A stretch of 64,000 nucleotides of DNA from Acidovorax sp. 69 (GCF_002797445.1 NZ_PGEP01000001.1:3038501-3102500), one strand, 5' to 3'. Counted from the first letter of the stretch, positions 25,196 to 35,126 are shown. Made by a program: numbers and translations. Notes: a model not told the origin generated them from the letters alone.

Positions 25196-28100
25196 CTACT
25201 TGGCCACGTACTCGGGGGCGTGGTGTGCCGCATCGGCGGGTTCGTCCACTGCCACCGCAGTATTGGCACCCGGCACGGCCTTGCGCGCAAACAGGGTGTA
25301 CATGGTCGGCACCACAAAAATGGTGAGCAAGGTGCCCAACGACATGCCGCCCACGATCACCCAGCCAATCTGCATGCGGGTTTCGGCGCCCGCCCCTTTG
25401 GCCAGGGCCAGAGGGATGGCGCCGAGCACCATGGCACCGGTGGTCATCAGAATGGGTCGCAGGCGTTGCGCCGAGGCCTTGACGAGCGCATCCACCATCT
25501 CCATGCCCTGCTCACGCAGCTGGTTGGTGAACTCCACAATCAAGATGCCGTGTTTGGTGATCAGCCCCACCAGGGTGATCAGGCCGATCTGCGAATACAC
25601 GTTGAGCGAGCCGCCACTCCACTTGAGGGCCAGCAGCGCACCAATCATCGACAACGGCACCGACACCATGATCACCAGCGGATCGATAAAACTCTCGAAC
25701 TGCGCGGCCAGCACCAGGAAGATGAACACGAGCGCCAGCACAAACACCACGCCCAACGCCCCTTGCGAGTTCTTGAACTCCCGCGATGTGTCGTTGAGGT
25801 CTGTGGTGTAGCCGGGCTTGAGAACCTTGGTGGCGGTCTCGTTCATGAACGTGATGGCCTGGCCCAGCGAGTATTCGGACGACAGGTTGGCCGTGATGGT
25901 GGCCGAGCGGCGCTGGCCGAAGTGGTTCAGCTCGCGCGGGCTGACGCTCTCGCGCACCTTGACCAAACTGGACAAGGGAATCATGGAGTCGTTGCGGCCC
26001 CTGACATAGATGGTGTCGATGTTCTCAGGGGTGCTACGGCCCCGCGCCTCGGTCTGCACGATCACGTCATACTGCTCTGCGTCGCGCTTGTAGCGCGTGA
26101 CCGTGCGGCCACCCAACATGGTTTCGATGGCCTTAGCCACCACTTCGACGCTCACACCCAGGTCGGCCGCGCGCTCGCGGTTGACCTCGATGCGCAGCTC
26201 GGGCTTGTTCAGGCGCAGGTCAACGTCGGGCGACACGATGCCAGGGTTCTGCGCAATCTCGGCCATGAACGCGGCCACCACCTTGCTCAGATTCTCGTAG
26301 CTGTCAGACGTCTGGATCACGTAGGTGAGCGGCCTCGAACGAAAGCCCTGGCCCAGCGATGGCGGCGTGATCAGAAACGCATTCACGCCCGGCAGGCCCG
26401 CCACCTTGGGTTGCAGCTCCTTGGCCAGGTCGAGCGTGGTGCGGTCGCGGCTCTCCCAATCCACCGTGCGGTAGATCACGCTGCCCTGGGCCACCGTGGG
26501 GTTGCCAATGTTGGCAAACACACGGTCGAACTCGGCGTAGGAATTGCCGATCTTTTCCAGCTCCAGCGCGTAGCGGTTGGTGTAATCCAGCGTAGCGCCA
26601 TCGGGCGCGGTGACGCTGGCCAGGATGGTGCCGCGATCTTCCAGCGGCGAGAGCTCCTGGCGCATGGTCGGAAACACCAGCACCAGGGCCACACCACTGA
26701 GGACCATGACGCCCAGTACGATCCAGCGGGCCTGGAAAATGGCCCCACGCACCCCGCCGCGCTCTGCACCCTTGCCACCCCAGCGCGCCGTGACGATCCA
26801 GCGCAGCAGCCGACCATAGGCGTCCGAAAGTGCGGTGAGCCAGCGTTCCATGGAACGGTCAAACCAATTGGGTTGGGGGTTGTGCTTGAGCAGCAGCGAA
26901 CACATCATGGGCGACAGCGTCAGCGCCACAAAGCCCGACACCACCACGGCACCGGCCAACGCCAACGCAAACTCGACAAACAAGCGCCCCGTGCGGCCCG
27001 GTGTGAACGCGAGCGGCGCGTACACCGCCACGAGCGTGAGTGTCATGGCCACGATGGCAAAACCGATCTCGCGAGCACCCTTGATGGCCGCCGAGAACGG
27101 GTCCAGCCCCTCCTCGATGTGGCGGTAGATGTTCTCCAGCATCACGATGGCATCGTCCACCACCAGCCCGATGGCCAGCACCAGCGCCAGCAGCGTGAGC
27201 GTGTTGATGGAAAAACCTGCCAAAGACATCAGTGCGAAACTGCCCACCAGGCTCACCGGGATGGTGATGATGGGAATGATGGACGCGCGCAAGGTGCGCA
27301 GAAACACGAAGATGACCAACGCCACCAGCACCACGGCTTCAATGATGGTGGAGTACACGCTCTTGATGGAACGGTCGATGAACAGGGAGTTGTCGTTGGC
27401 CACGTCAATGCCGATATCGGCAGGCAGGTCGGCCTTGAGCAGGGGCATCATGGCGCGCACGCCTTTTGCCAGTTCCAGCGGGTTGGCAGTGGCCTGGCGG
27501 ATCACGCCCACCGAGATCGCATCGCGGCCATTGAGCCGCACCCGGCTGCGGTCGCTGGCCGGGCCCTCCTCCACCCGGGCCACATCCAGTATGCGCACCG
27601 GAAAGCCGTTGACGGTGCGAATCACGATGTTGGAAAACTGCGCAGGGGTTTTCAGATCGGTCTGCGAGGTCACGCTGAACTCACGCTGCTGCGATTCAAT
27701 GCGGCCCGCAGGCAGCTCCAGGTTGTTGCGCCGGATGGCGTCTTCCACATCCTGGGTGGTGAGCCGGTAGCCCGCCAAACGCTCAGGGTCCAGCCACACA
27801 CGCATGGCGTATTTGCGCTCCCCGTAGATCGGCACGTCGGCCACGCCCGTCACGGTCTGCAGGCGCGGCTTGACGATGCGGTTGACCAGGTCATTGATCT
27901 CCAGCGGGCTGCGCGTGTCGCTGCTGAAGGCCAGCCACATCACGGGGGACGCATCGGCCTCGACTTTCGCAATCACGGGCTCATCGACGGCGTCGGGCAG
28001 GCGGTTGCGCACGCGTGCGGTGCGGTCACGGACTTCGGCGGCGGCGTTGTCAGCATCCTTTTCAAGGCGAAAGCGCACGCTGATCTGGCTTTGTTCAGCC

Positions 28101-28354
28101 CGGCTGATGGAAGTGATCACATCCACCGCATCGATACCGGCGATGGAGTCTTCCAGTGGCTTCGTGACCTGTGATTCGATCACCTCGGCCGAGGCGCCCG
28201 CGTAGCGCACGCTGACGGTGACCACAGGCTCGTCGATCTTGGGGTATTCGCGCACCGAAAGGCGCGTGAAGCTCACGGCGCCAATCAGCAGCACCAGCAG
28301 CGACAACACAGTGGCAAAGACCGGTCGGCGGATCGAGATTTCAGCGAGTTGCAT
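25196..28354 (-). CDS. RND efflux transporter, inner-membrane pump (HAE1/AcrB-type)
   Basis: 1052 residues, full length for the hydrophobe/amphiphile efflux class. It opens with the signature AEISIRRPVFATVLSLLVLLIGAV and SVRYAGASAEVIESQVT. TM4 carries the proton-relay pair in GLVVDDAIVMLENIYRHIEEG. The duplicated 6+6 helix layout and two large periplasmic loops are visible, with a second-half GLITKHGILIVEFTN segment. It exports drugs or amphiphiles using proton motive force, with the adaptor encoded 40 bases upstream. No local outer-membrane channel or regulator gene is present, so it must use a TolC-like protein from elsewhere, perhaps the one at 9763. Confidence 0.95.
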   Translation of the reverse strand: MQLAEISIRRPVFATVLSLLVLLIGAVSFTRLSVREYPKIDEPVVTVSVRYAGASAEVIESQVTKPLEDSIAGIDAVDVITSISRAEQSQISVRFRLEKDADNAAAEVRDRTARVRNRLPDAVDEPVIAKVEADASPVMWLAFSSDTRSPLEINDLVNRIVKPRLQTVTGVADVPIYGERKYAMRVWLDPERLAGYRLTTQDVEDAIRRNNLELPAGRIESQQREFSVTSQTDLKTPAQFSNIVIRTVNGFPVRILDVARVEEGPASDRSRVRLNGRDAISVGVIRQATANPLELAKGVRAMMPLLKADLPADIGIDVANDNSLFIDRSIKSVYSTIIEAVVLVALVIFVFLRTLRASIIPIITIPVSLVGSFALMSLAGFSINTLTLLALVLAIGLVVDDAIVMLENIYRHIEEGLDPFSAAIKGAREIGFAIVAMTLTLVAVYAPLAFTPGRTGRLFVEFALALAGAVVVSGFVALTLSPMMCSLLLKHNPQPNWFDRSMERWLTALSDAYGRLLRWIVTARWGGKGAERGGVRGAIFQARWIVLGVMVLSGVALVLVFPTMRQELSPLEDRGTILASVTAPDGATLDYTNRYALELEKIGNSYAEFDRVFANIGNPTVAQGSVIYRTVDWESRDRTTLDLAKELQPKVAGLPGVNAFLITPPSLGQGFRSRPLTYVIQTSDSYENLSKVVAAFMAEIAQNPGIVSPDVDLRLNKPELRIEVNRERAADLGVSVEVVAKAIETMLGGRTVTRYKRDAEQYDVIVQTEARGRSTPENIDTIYVRGRNDSMIPLSSLVKVRESVSPRELNHFGQRRSATITANLSSEYSLGQAITFMNETATKVLKPGYTTDLNDTSREFKNSQGALGVVFVLALVFIFLVLAAQFESFIDPLVIMVSVPLSMIGALLALKWSGGSLNVYSQIGLITLVGLITKHGILIVEFTNQLREQGMEMVDALVKASAQRLRPILMTTGAMVLGAIPLALAKGAGAETRMQIGWVIVGGMSLGTLLTIFVVPTMYTLFARKAVPGANTAVAVDEPADAAHHAPEYVAK

Positions 28355-28394
28355 GGCAGTCCAGGGGCGTCAGGGTAGAGCGATGAGCAACCCG

Positions 28395-29783
28395 TCAGAC
28401 GGGAGGACGATGGCCGCTGCGGGCGGATGGACCAGGAGTACCTGCGAGCTGGCAGGGGTTGGGCCCTGGCAGGGGTGCCATGGCAGCGCTGGCCATAGCA
28501 GCCACCGAAGCCGGTGCGATGGGCGAAGTGGGCGTTGCTGGCGCGGGGGCCGCAGGCGTGCCGCCGCTGACAACTCCCGATGCACCAGACGCTGGCGCAT
28601 CGGCCACGCCCGGGGCATTGCCTCGCTGCCCGGAGGCTGCACGCGCGGGTGAAGGAGCCGTGCCGTTGCCTGGTTTGCCCAGTTCCACCACCCGCACTTC
28701 GGTGCCATCCTTGCGAATACGTTGCTGGCCTGCGCTAACCACCAGGTCCCCGGCGTTCAGACCTTCCACCACCTCAACCCAGCCCGGGGAGCGCGCACCC
28801 AGCTTGACAGGGGTGCGGCTGGTGACACGGGTGCCAGGCTCCTTGCCTTCCACGACCTTGAGCACGTAAGGACTGGTGCCATCCGGCACGATCGCTTCTT
28901 CCGGAATCACGCGCGCATCGCTGCGCTCCGAGAACACAGCTGTCACACGCGCGAACATGCCCGGCCGCAGTTGCAAGCGGCGGTTGTCAATGCAGCCGCG
29001 CACGGCAATGGCCCGTCCGTCGGTATCAATCTGCGGGCTGATGGCCTGCACCACGGCGGCGTAGCGCACACCCGGCAGCGCATCGAACGCCACCTGCGCC
29101 GTCTGGCCGGGGCGCACCTTGCTCTGAAGCCGCTCAGGCAGGCGGAAGTCCACGTACACGGCATCCAAATCTTCGATGTTGACGATGTCGGCCCCATCCT
29201 TGAGGTAATCGCCCACGTTCACACCGCGAATACCCGCGATGCCATCGAAGGGTGCCATGACCTTCAAACGCTGGGCCGTGGCCTGGGCCAGCGCCAGCTT
29301 GGCCTGCGCCACTTCGAGGTTGGCGGCACTTTCATCCACGGAGCGCTGGCTGATGAAGCCCTGGGCCACCAGTTCCTGGTTGCGCTTGTGGTTGGCCTGT
29401 GCAATCGACAGCTCTGCCTGGCTTTGCTGAACCTGGGCTCGGGGCAATTGGTCGTCGAACTGCACCAAGACCTGCCCACGCCGCACGCGCTGGCCATCAC
29501 GGAAATTGAGCTGCGTGATACGGCCGCCCACCTCGGGCCGCAGCATCACGCTCTGGCGTGACCGCAGGCTACCCACGGCCTCGGCATCGTCACGCAATAC
29601 CATTTGTCTCACGGAGACCACTTCCACTGCCACCGGGCGATTTGCCCCCCCAGGCGCCCCACCTTTGGCGGCGGGCGCCTCACTGCGCGCAGCGGGCGCT
29701 GGTTTTTGGAGCCACCAGGCGGCCCCAGACGCAACAGCAATGCCGATAGCCGCGAAAACGATGTATTTGTTCTTGGACGCCAT
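28395..29783 (-). CDS. RND efflux periplasmic adaptor subunit
   Basis: 462 residues. N-terminal signal/anchor (YIVFAAIGIAVASGAAWWL, no lipobox Cys), lipoyl halves (RPEVGGRITQLNFRDGQRVRRGQVLVQFDD and MAPFDGIAGIRGVNVGDYL), a helical hairpin with NQELVAQGFISQRSVDESAANLEVAQ, then beta-barrel and membrane-proximal domains. The C-terminal 70 residues are an unusual Ala/Pro-rich low-complexity tail (PAPATPTSPIAPASVAA and onward), longer than in typical MexE/AcrA-like adaptors. First gene of the two-gene pump operon. Confidence 0.93.
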   Translation of the reverse strand: MASKNKYIVFAAIGIAVASGAAWWLQKPAPAARSEAPAAKGGAPGGANRPVAVEVVSVRQMVLRDDAEAVGSLRSRQSVMLRPEVGGRITQLNFRDGQRVRRGQVLVQFDDQLPRAQVQQSQAELSIAQANHKRNQELVAQGFISQRSVDESAANLEVAQAKLALAQATAQRLKVMAPFDGIAGIRGVNVGDYLKDGADIVNIEDLDAVYVDFRLPERLQSKVRPGQTAQVAFDALPGVRYAAVVQAISPQIDTDGRAIAVRGCIDNRRLQLRPGMFARVTAVFSERSDARVIPEEAIVPDGTSPYVLKVVEGKEPGTRVTSRTPVKLGARSPGWVEVVEGLNAGDLVVSAGQQRIRKDGTEVRVVELGKPGNGTAPSPARAASGQRGNAPGVADAPASGASGVVSGGTPAAPAPATPTSPIAPASVAAMASAAMAPLPGPNPCQLAGTPGPSARSGHRPPV

Positions 29784-29916
29784 GGATCAGTGAAACCAGG
29801 TGAAGTGGGGAGCGCAATCGAACAATGTATCAGTGCGTGTCTTGCGCTGCAGCAAACCCTGGCAAGACCCCAAGGACAAATTCGGCAGATTTACGCAGGC
29901 TTTACACGCCACCCAA

Positions 29917-29936
29917 CAAAAAAGCCCCGAAGGGGC
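29917..29936 (-). terminator. Rho-independent terminator of rnhA (minus strand)
   Basis: On the minus strand GCCCC-TTC-GGGGC followed by TTTTTTG. It lies 55 bases beyond the rnhA stop and upstream of the pump operon. Confidence 0.85.
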
Positions 29937-29990
29937 GGGTGGCGCCGAACCGCACGCTTTCGGTGCCTGATGCGCGGGATCTCCAGCGTG

Positions 29991-30440
29991 TCACCCGCGG
30001 CCGAGGGCCTTGTCCACACCCCGGTTGGCGAGCGCATCCGCGCGTTCATTGCCGGGGTCACCCGAGTGACCCTTCACCCAGCGCCACTCGATGCGATGGC
30101 CACCGGTACTGACCAGGGCATCCAGACGCTGCCACAGCTCCACGTTTTTGACCGGCTGCTTCGACGCGGTGCGCCAGCCCCTGGCCTTCCAGCCATGAAT
30201 CCATTCGGTGATGCCCTTGCGCACATATTCGCTGTCCAGAAACAGCGTCACGGCGCAAGGGCGCTTGAGGGCCGCCAGTGCCTCGATCACCGCCATCAGT
30301 TCCATGCGGTTGTTGGTGGTGCCCAGCTCGCCGCCAAACAGCTCTTTTTCCGTCGGACCGGAGCGCAGCAGCACGCCCCATCCGCCAGGGCCCGGATTGC
30401 CCTTGCAGGCACCATCTGTATATATCTCTACCTGATTCAA
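29991..30440 (-). CDS. rnhA: Ribonuclease HI
   Basis: 149 residues starting at TTG 30440 ([14 protein letters not shown]), with AGGAACACAG just upstream; no ATG gives the right N-terminus, since upstream starts would add about 97 unrelated residues. Degrades RNA in RNA-DNA hybrids. Catalytic residues are in place: Asp in YTDGAC, Glu in NNRMELMAV, Asp in LFLDSEYV, His in [14 protein letters not shown] and the final Asp. Length matches E. coli RnhA. It follows the methyltransferase gene by 65 bases, a common arrangement (methyltransferase-rnhA opposite gloB), and ends before a strong terminator. Confidence 0.95.
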   Translation of the reverse strand: MNQVEIYTDGACKGNPGPGGWGVLLRSGPTEKELFGGELGTTNNRMELMAVIEALAALKRPCAVTLFLDSEYVRKGITEWIHGWKARGWRTASKQPVKNVELWQRLDALVSTGGHRIEWRWVKGHSGDPGNERADALANRGVDKALGRG

Positions 30441-30505
30441 ACTGTGTTCCTGGTGTGGTGATTCAAGGCTGTCATCGCGGGAGCGGGAGCCCCGTGACAG
30501 CCCAT

Positions 30506-31357
30506 TTAGGGTTTGCGCCCTGCCTTCGCGGCGGGGCTTGTGGGTGCGCGATGGGTTGCGCGGTTGGCGATAGGCACCGTGGCCGCAGAGCGCTGACGAT
30601 TGGTACGCCAGGCGGGCTCCAAAAGTCGCATGCCATGGACCCGCTTGACCGCGACGAGGAAATAGGCAGCACCCAAAATAGGCCACCACTTTTCGCCCAA
30701 CGGATCCATCCAGCCAAAACGCTCCAGCCATTGGGCGCTGCGCACGGCAGGACGATAACAGCCAAAACGGGCCGATTCGACCTCAAAGCTCAAAAGCCTG
30801 AGCCAGTCTCGCAGGCGCCGGTACCCGATGAATTCACCCACATCCGGCAGGTACAGCGTACCGCGCCCCATGCGCTGGTAAAGACGCGCGCGCCGCTGGC
30901 GCAGGCCCCACAGGCTGGCAGGGTTCAGACCACTGATGACCACACGCCCCTCGGGGACCAGAACCCGCTCCACCTCTCGCAATGCAGCATGAGGGTCCAC
31001 GCTCAACTCCAGCGTGTGAGGCAACACAAGAAGATCCAGGCTGGCCTCGGCAAATGGCAGAGACACCGGCTCGGCGAGCAAGTCCACCGTGCGGCGCTGC
31101 AGCGGCACATCGGCGCCACTCGCTGCCTCCATGAAGCCCAAAGTGCCCTTATTCATCCCTTCCTGCCCCAGCGCCAGCCATTGGTGCGGCATGCGGTTGG
31201 CCCGAAGACCATCGAGCAGCGGCATACCCAGTTGCAGGCTGTGGTAGCCAAAAATATCGGCCACTGCTTCGTCAAAGCGTGCCTGCTCCCATGCCAGCAG
31301 GTACTGGCCGGGAGGTGAGTCAAACCAGTGGTGCAAACCTATAATTTGATCGCTCAT
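30506..31357 (-). CDS. SAM-dependent methyltransferase (class I, beside gloB/rnhA)
   Basis: 283 residues. SAM-binding elements appear weakly: [44 protein letters not shown] is the typical motif IV-VI block. The N-terminal motif I is degenerate ([17 protein letters not shown] instead of G-x-G-x-G), as in other members of this gloB-adjacent family. The ATG (complement of 31355-31357) shares bases with the divergent gloB ATG (31356-31358), so each gene's promoter must lie inside the other or the mRNA must be almost leaderless. The C-terminal 35 residues are basic and low in complexity. Substrate unknown. Confidence 0.85.
   Translation of the reverse strand: MSDQIIGLHHWFDSPPGQYLLAWEQARFDEAVADIFGYHSLQLGMPLLDGLRANRMPHQWLALGQEGMNKGTLGFMEAASGADVPLQRRTVDLLAEPVSLPFAEASLDLLVLPHTLELSVDPHAALREVERVLVPEGRVVISGLNPASLWGLRQRRARLYQRMGRGTLYLPDVGEFIGYRRLRDWLRLLSFEVESARFGCYRPAVRSAQWLERFGWMDPLGEKWWPILGAAYFLVAVKRVHGMRLLEPAWRTNRQRSAATVPIANRATHRAPTSPAAKAGRKP
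31340..31345 (+). promoter_or_regulatory. -10 box (TATAAT) of gloB
   Basis: Perfect TATAAT ending 10 bases before the gloB ATG. Transcription would begin 6-8 bases later, leaving a 5' leader of only a few bases. No good -35 is seen at 17 bp. Confidence 0.5.
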
Positions 31358-32141
31358 GAACTTGCTACCGCTGCCCGCCTTTACCGACAACTACATCTGG
31401 ATGCTGCACGACGGCCGCCAGGCTATCGTGGTCGACCCGGGTGACGCCGCGCCCGTGGCCCAGGCACTGCACCAACTGGGGCTGAGTTTGCAGGCCATTC
31501 TAGTCACGCACCACCATGCCGATCATGTCGGCGGGGTGGATGCCCTGCGCGACGCAACCGGCGCCAGGGTCTACGGCCCGGCCCGTGAGCACATTCCCGA
31601 GCCACTGGTCCGCCTGCAGCAGGGCGATAGGGTCGAAGGGATCGACGTGCTCGGCCTGCGCTTCGAGGTGATCGATGTGCCCGGCCATACTGCGGGCCAC
31701 ATCGCCTACTACTGTGCAGCCATGGACGGGGCCCCGCTGCTGTTTTGCGGCGACACCTTGTTTTCAGGCGGGTGCGGGCGCCTTTTCGAGGGAACCCCTG
31801 CGCAGATGCTCGATTCGCTGGACCGACTGGCCGCCTTGCCCGACAACACGCGCGTGTGCTGCACCCATGAGTACACGTTATCCAACCTGAAATTTGCGCG
31901 TGCCGTGGAACCTGGCAACGCCGCATTGCTCCACTACAGCAGCCATTGCGAGGCGTTGCGGGCTCAACACGAGCCCACACTGCCCTCCCACATGGCGCTG
32001 GAGCGAAACATCAACCCCTTCCTGCGCGTGCGACAGACCACGGTGGCCCAAGCGGCCCAGGGCTATAACGCGCAGGTGCCTCACGACGATGCGGTGGCGG
32101 TACTGGCCGCACTGCGTCAATGGAAAAACGAGTTCCGATGA
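31356..32141 (+). CDS. gloB: Hydroxyacylglutathione hydrolase (glyoxalase II)
   Basis: 261 residues. Hydrolyses S-lactoylglutathione to D-lactate and glutathione, completing methylglyoxal detoxification. N-terminus [19 protein letters not shown] matches the family start. Metal-binding THHHADHVGG (T-H-x-H-x-D-H) is intact, with VPGHTAGHIAYY, FCGDTLFSGGCGRLFEGT and CCTHEYTLSNLKFA supplying further ligands; the C-terminal HxxxxRxxNPFLR substrate region is LERNINPFLRV. Its last bases overlap the start of mltD (ATGA). Confidence 0.96.
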   Translation: MNLLPLPAFTDNYIWMLHDGRQAIVVDPGDAAPVAQALHQLGLSLQAILVTHHHADHVGGVDALRDATGARVYGPAREHIPEPLVRLQQGDRVEGIDVLGLRFEVIDVPGHTAGHIAYYCAAMDGAPLLFCGDTLFSGGCGRLFEGTPAQMLDSLDRLAALPDNTRVCCTHEYTLSNLKFARAVEPGNAALLHYSSHCEALRAQHEPTLPSHMALERNINPFLRVRQTTVAQAAQGYNAQVPHDDAVAVLAALRQWKNEFR

Positions 32142-33655
32142 AAATTTTGCATATCGCCTGCCTGGCAGGGCTTCTTTGGCTCACAGGCTGCGCCACCACG
32201 GGGCCCTCCTCGCCAGAGGAAGGGACCATCGGCGGTAAACCGCAAAACACAACCAACGCCTCCTCGCACACGCCCGTCATCCCCAACGGGCCGCTCAAAC
32301 CCATCACGGCGGCCCGGGCCACCAGCGGCGAAGTGGCCTCGCTGTCGGCCCCCGCCGACCTGTGGGACCGCATTCGCAGGGGTTTTGCGATGCCCGATCT
32401 GCAGCACGAACTGGTGCAAGACCGCGAGCAGTGGTATGCCACGCGCCCAGACTACATGCAGCGCATGACCGAACGCTCCAGCAAGTACCTGTTTCACGTT
32501 GTTGAAGAGCTGGAACGCCGAGGTATGCCCACCGAACTGGCGCTGCTGCCCTACATTGAGAGCGCGTTCAATCCCCAGGCCGTCTCCAGCGCCAAGGCCG
32601 CCGGCATGTGGCAGTTCATGCCGGCCACGGGCAATTATTTCGACCTCAAGCAAAACGCCTTCCGCGATGACCGCCGCGACGTACTGGCGTCCACGCGCGC
32701 CGCACTCGACTACCTGCAAAAGCTCTATGGCATGTTCGGCGACTGGCACCTGGCGCTGGCGGCCTACAACTGGGGCGAAGGCAGCGTAGGCCGGGCCATT
32801 GCCCGCAACCAGAAGCTGGGCCTGGGCACCAGCTACACCGACCTCAACATGCCGGCAGAAACCCGCATGTACGTCCCCAAGTTGCAGGCGGTCAAAAACA
32901 TTGTGGCCAACCCGGACGCCTTCCGCACCGAGTTGCCGCTGATTGAAAACCATCCGTACTTCCAGACGGTAGACATCACACACGACATCGACGTGGCCCT
33001 GGTGGCCACATTGGCCGGCATCCGCGAGGAAGACTTTCGCGCGCTCAACCCCGCCTACAAGCGGCCCGTGATCCTGGCTGCAGGCACACCCCAGGTCCTG
33101 CTGCCGTGGGACAACGCCAAGGTGTTCCAGCGCAATCTCGAAGCCCGTCGCGAAGGCCAATATGCGAGCTGGACCGTGTGGTCCGTCCCTACCACCATGA
33201 GTGTGGCCGAGGCCGCCCAGCGTGCAGGCATGAGCGAGAACGACCTGCGCAGCATGAACAACATCCCGCCACGCATGCTGATCAAGGCGGGATCGGCGCT
33301 CATGATCCCCCGGTCCACCACCACACGCCAGGACGTGTCTTCCCACCTGGCTGACAACGGACAACTGGCGCTCACCCCTGAGATCGTCACCCGCCGTACC
33401 ACCGTGCGTGCAGGCAAGGGCGAAACCGTGGCGAGCATTGCGCGGCGCTACAAGCTGGCGGCCTCCAGCGTGGCCGACTGGAACGATGTGCGTGCCAATG
33501 CAGCCTTCAAGCTGGGCCAGCAGGTGGTCGTGTACCTGCCCATGCGCCAGGCACAGGCACGCAGCAGCAACGCATCACACACCAACACAGGAAAGCGCCA
33601 GGCGGCGGCACCAGCGCGTCGTGGCGGCACGCCGGCCAAGGTCAAGCGACGCTGA
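32138..33655 (+). CDS. mltD: Membrane-bound lytic murein transglycosylase D
   Basis: 505 residues, lipoprotein: signal MKILHIACLAGLLWLTGC with lipobox LTGC. The transglycosylase domain carries the catalytic Glu in ALLPYIESAFNPQAVSSAKAAG and continues WQFMPATGNYFDLK and ALAAYNWGEGSVGRAI. Two LysM-type modules follow: one around MSVAEAAQRAGMSENDLRSMNN and one around GETVASIARRYKLAASSVADWN. It cleaves peptidoglycan glycan strands. The basic C-terminal tail has KVKRR. Translationally coupled to gloB by the ATGA overlap. Confidence 0.95.
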   Translation: MKILHIACLAGLLWLTGCATTGPSSPEEGTIGGKPQNTTNASSHTPVIPNGPLKPITAARATSGEVASLSAPADLWDRIRRGFAMPDLQHELVQDREQWYATRPDYMQRMTERSSKYLFHVVEELERRGMPTELALLPYIESAFNPQAVSSAKAAGMWQFMPATGNYFDLKQNAFRDDRRDVLASTRAALDYLQKLYGMFGDWHLALAAYNWGEGSVGRAIARNQKLGLGTSYTDLNMPAETRMYVPKLQAVKNIVANPDAFRTELPLIENHPYFQTVDITHDIDVALVATLAGIREEDFRALNPAYKRPVILAAGTPQVLLPWDNAKVFQRNLEARREGQYASWTVWSVPTTMSVAEAAQRAGMSENDLRSMNNIPPRMLIKAGSALMIPRSTTTRQDVSSHLADNGQLALTPEIVTRRTTVRAGKGETVASIARRYKLAASSVADWNDVRANAAFKLGQQVVVYLPMRQAQARSSNASHTNTGKRQAAAPARRGGTPAKVKRR

Positions 33656-33709
33656 CCCCCTGGGCGGGCGCGCTCACTCCAGCCGCGCCCGGGCCTACCG
33701 GGCCTCCGC

Positions 33710-33862
33710 TCAGAGCCTGAGGGTGTGCATGCCCAACAGCCCGAGAATGCCCATGATGATGAGGTACAGCGCCACAATGGTGCTGAGCAGGCGGGGCATG
33801 ACCAGGATGAGGATGCCCGCGATCAGAGAAACAAGCGGGCCGATGCTGAGGCTCAGCGACAT
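33710..33862 (-). CDS. Small DUF3096 membrane protein
   Basis: 50 residues, almost entirely hydrophobic: SIGPLVSLIAGILILVMPRL, then LSTIVALYLIIMGILGLLGM. Two helices joined by the MPRL turn are the hallmark of DUF3096. ATG at 33862 with AAGGA 9 bases upstream; the longer open frame beyond it is not coding. Function unknown. Convergent with mltD. Confidence 0.88.
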   Translation of the reverse strand: MSLSLSIGPLVSLIAGILILVMPRLLSTIVALYLIIMGILGLLGMHTLRL

Positions 33863-34073
33863 GGGACAGTCCTTGGAAAGATAAATACCGGGGAGCAAAG
33901 GGATAAAGGCCACGCTACCTGCCGACGGATGCGCCGTGGCAAAAGCATGTAACGCCAGCGATGGGCTCCCGCACTGTAGCCCAAACCAGCCCCTGCTCCA
34001 GGCTGGCGCCCCTCGGCCAAAGCAGCCGCACCACGCACCACAGAATGGCTGTGCGACACCGCCGGCTTCGAGA

Positions 34074-35126
34074 TCAGACGCTGTATTTCTGGCGTGCCTT
34101 GCGCACCAGATCATTGGTGTAGGTACGCGCCAGTTCGACCTTGGTTTCGGCGAGTTCAGGCTGCACACGAGAAAGCACTCGCAGCGCAGTGGCCGGGCCG
34201 TCGTCCGGCATCAGGCCATTGGGCGAAAAGGTTTCGCGCACGCGGCCAAAGGCCGCCAGGTACAGGCCCCGGTCGCCCATCAAATAAGCCGGAGGCACCG
34301 CCTTGACCAGATCGGCCGGAGCCGCTGTCTGCAGCCACTTGAGCGCATGCACAATGCCGTTGACCAACGCCTGGGCCTGCCCAGGCTGTTTCTGGAAGAA
34401 GGCCTGGGGCGCATAGAGGCTGCCCGCTGGCATGGGGCCGCCGAACATGTCCTGCGCCGCTTTCAGCGAACGCAAATCACCCACCACGCGGGTATCGGCC
34501 TTCTGCTCCAGCAGCGTCATGATCGGGTCGGCATGGCACAACGCATGCACCTGACCCGAACGCAACGCGTTCATCGCGCTGGTGCCAGAACCGACACCCA
34601 CAAACGTGATATCGCGGAGGGACACACCCGCGCGTACCAACATCAGGCTGGCCGCCAGGTGGGTCGAGGAACCGACCGAAGACACCCCGATCTTGCGACC
34701 CGACAGATCACCCAGGTCCTTGTAGGCCGGCAGTGACCGCAGCGACACCCCCAGAGCCAGCTGGGGCGCCCGCCCCTGCAATACCAGCGAACGGTAGGCC
34801 TGGCCCCGCATTTGCGCACGCAGCACATGTTCAAAGGCCCCGGAGCAAACATCGGCAGCGCCGTCCTGCACCGCCTGCATGGCCAGCGCGCCCGCAGAAA
34901 AATCACGCACCACCACCTCCAGGCCTTCGGTACGGAAGTACCCCAGAGCATCCGCCAGCGCCAGCGGCAAGTGATAGAGAACCCCTTGCCCTCCCACCGC
35001 GACGGTGACGCGCCCCAGCATGGCACCATCGGTTTGTGCCCGCACCAACGCAGGCGCAAACACCGCAGCCGCCGACAAGGCAGAGACGGAGCCAAAGGCG
35101 CGGCGGGTGAGCAGGCGTGGGGTCAT
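34074..35126 (-). CDS. ABC transporter substrate-binding protein (NMT1/SsuA-like)
   Basis: 350 residues. A Tat-like signal (LLTRRAFGSVSALSAAAVFA) precedes a two-lobe periplasmic binding domain: VTVAVGGQGVLYHLPLALADALGYFRTEGLEVVV, then GRKIGVSSVGSSTHLAASLML. This pattern is shared by nitrate, sulfonate, taurine and thiamine-precursor binding proteins. No permease or ATPase gene is nearby, so it is an orphan binding protein, a common state in Burkholderiales. Start at ATG 35126; the ligand is unknown. Confidence 0.88.
   Translation of the reverse strand: MTPRLLTRRAFGSVSALSAAAVFAPALVRAQTDGAMLGRVTVAVGGQGVLYHLPLALADALGYFRTEGLEVVVRDFSAGALAMQAVQDGAADVCSGAFEHVLRAQMRGQAYRSLVLQGRAPQLALGVSLRSLPAYKDLGDLSGRKIGVSSVGSSTHLAASLMLVRAGVSLRDITFVGVGSGTSAMNALRSGQVHALCHADPIMTLLEQKADTRVVGDLRSLKAAQDMFGGPMPAGSLYAPQAFFQKQPGQAQALVNGIVHALKWLQTAAPADLVKAVPPAYLMGDRGLYLAAFGRVRETFSPNGLMPDDGPATALRVLSRVQPELAETKVELARTYTNDLVRKARQKYSV

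Noticed and set aside
25121..28174. 1017-codon open frame on the plus strand opposite the RND pump
   Set aside because: It is antisense to a full-length, motif-complete pump gene. The translation is His/Gln/Arg-rich without family signatures, a typical GC-rich shadow.
31340..31358. A riboswitch or long leader before gloB
   Set aside because: There is no leader space; the -10 box lies 10 bases before the ATG.
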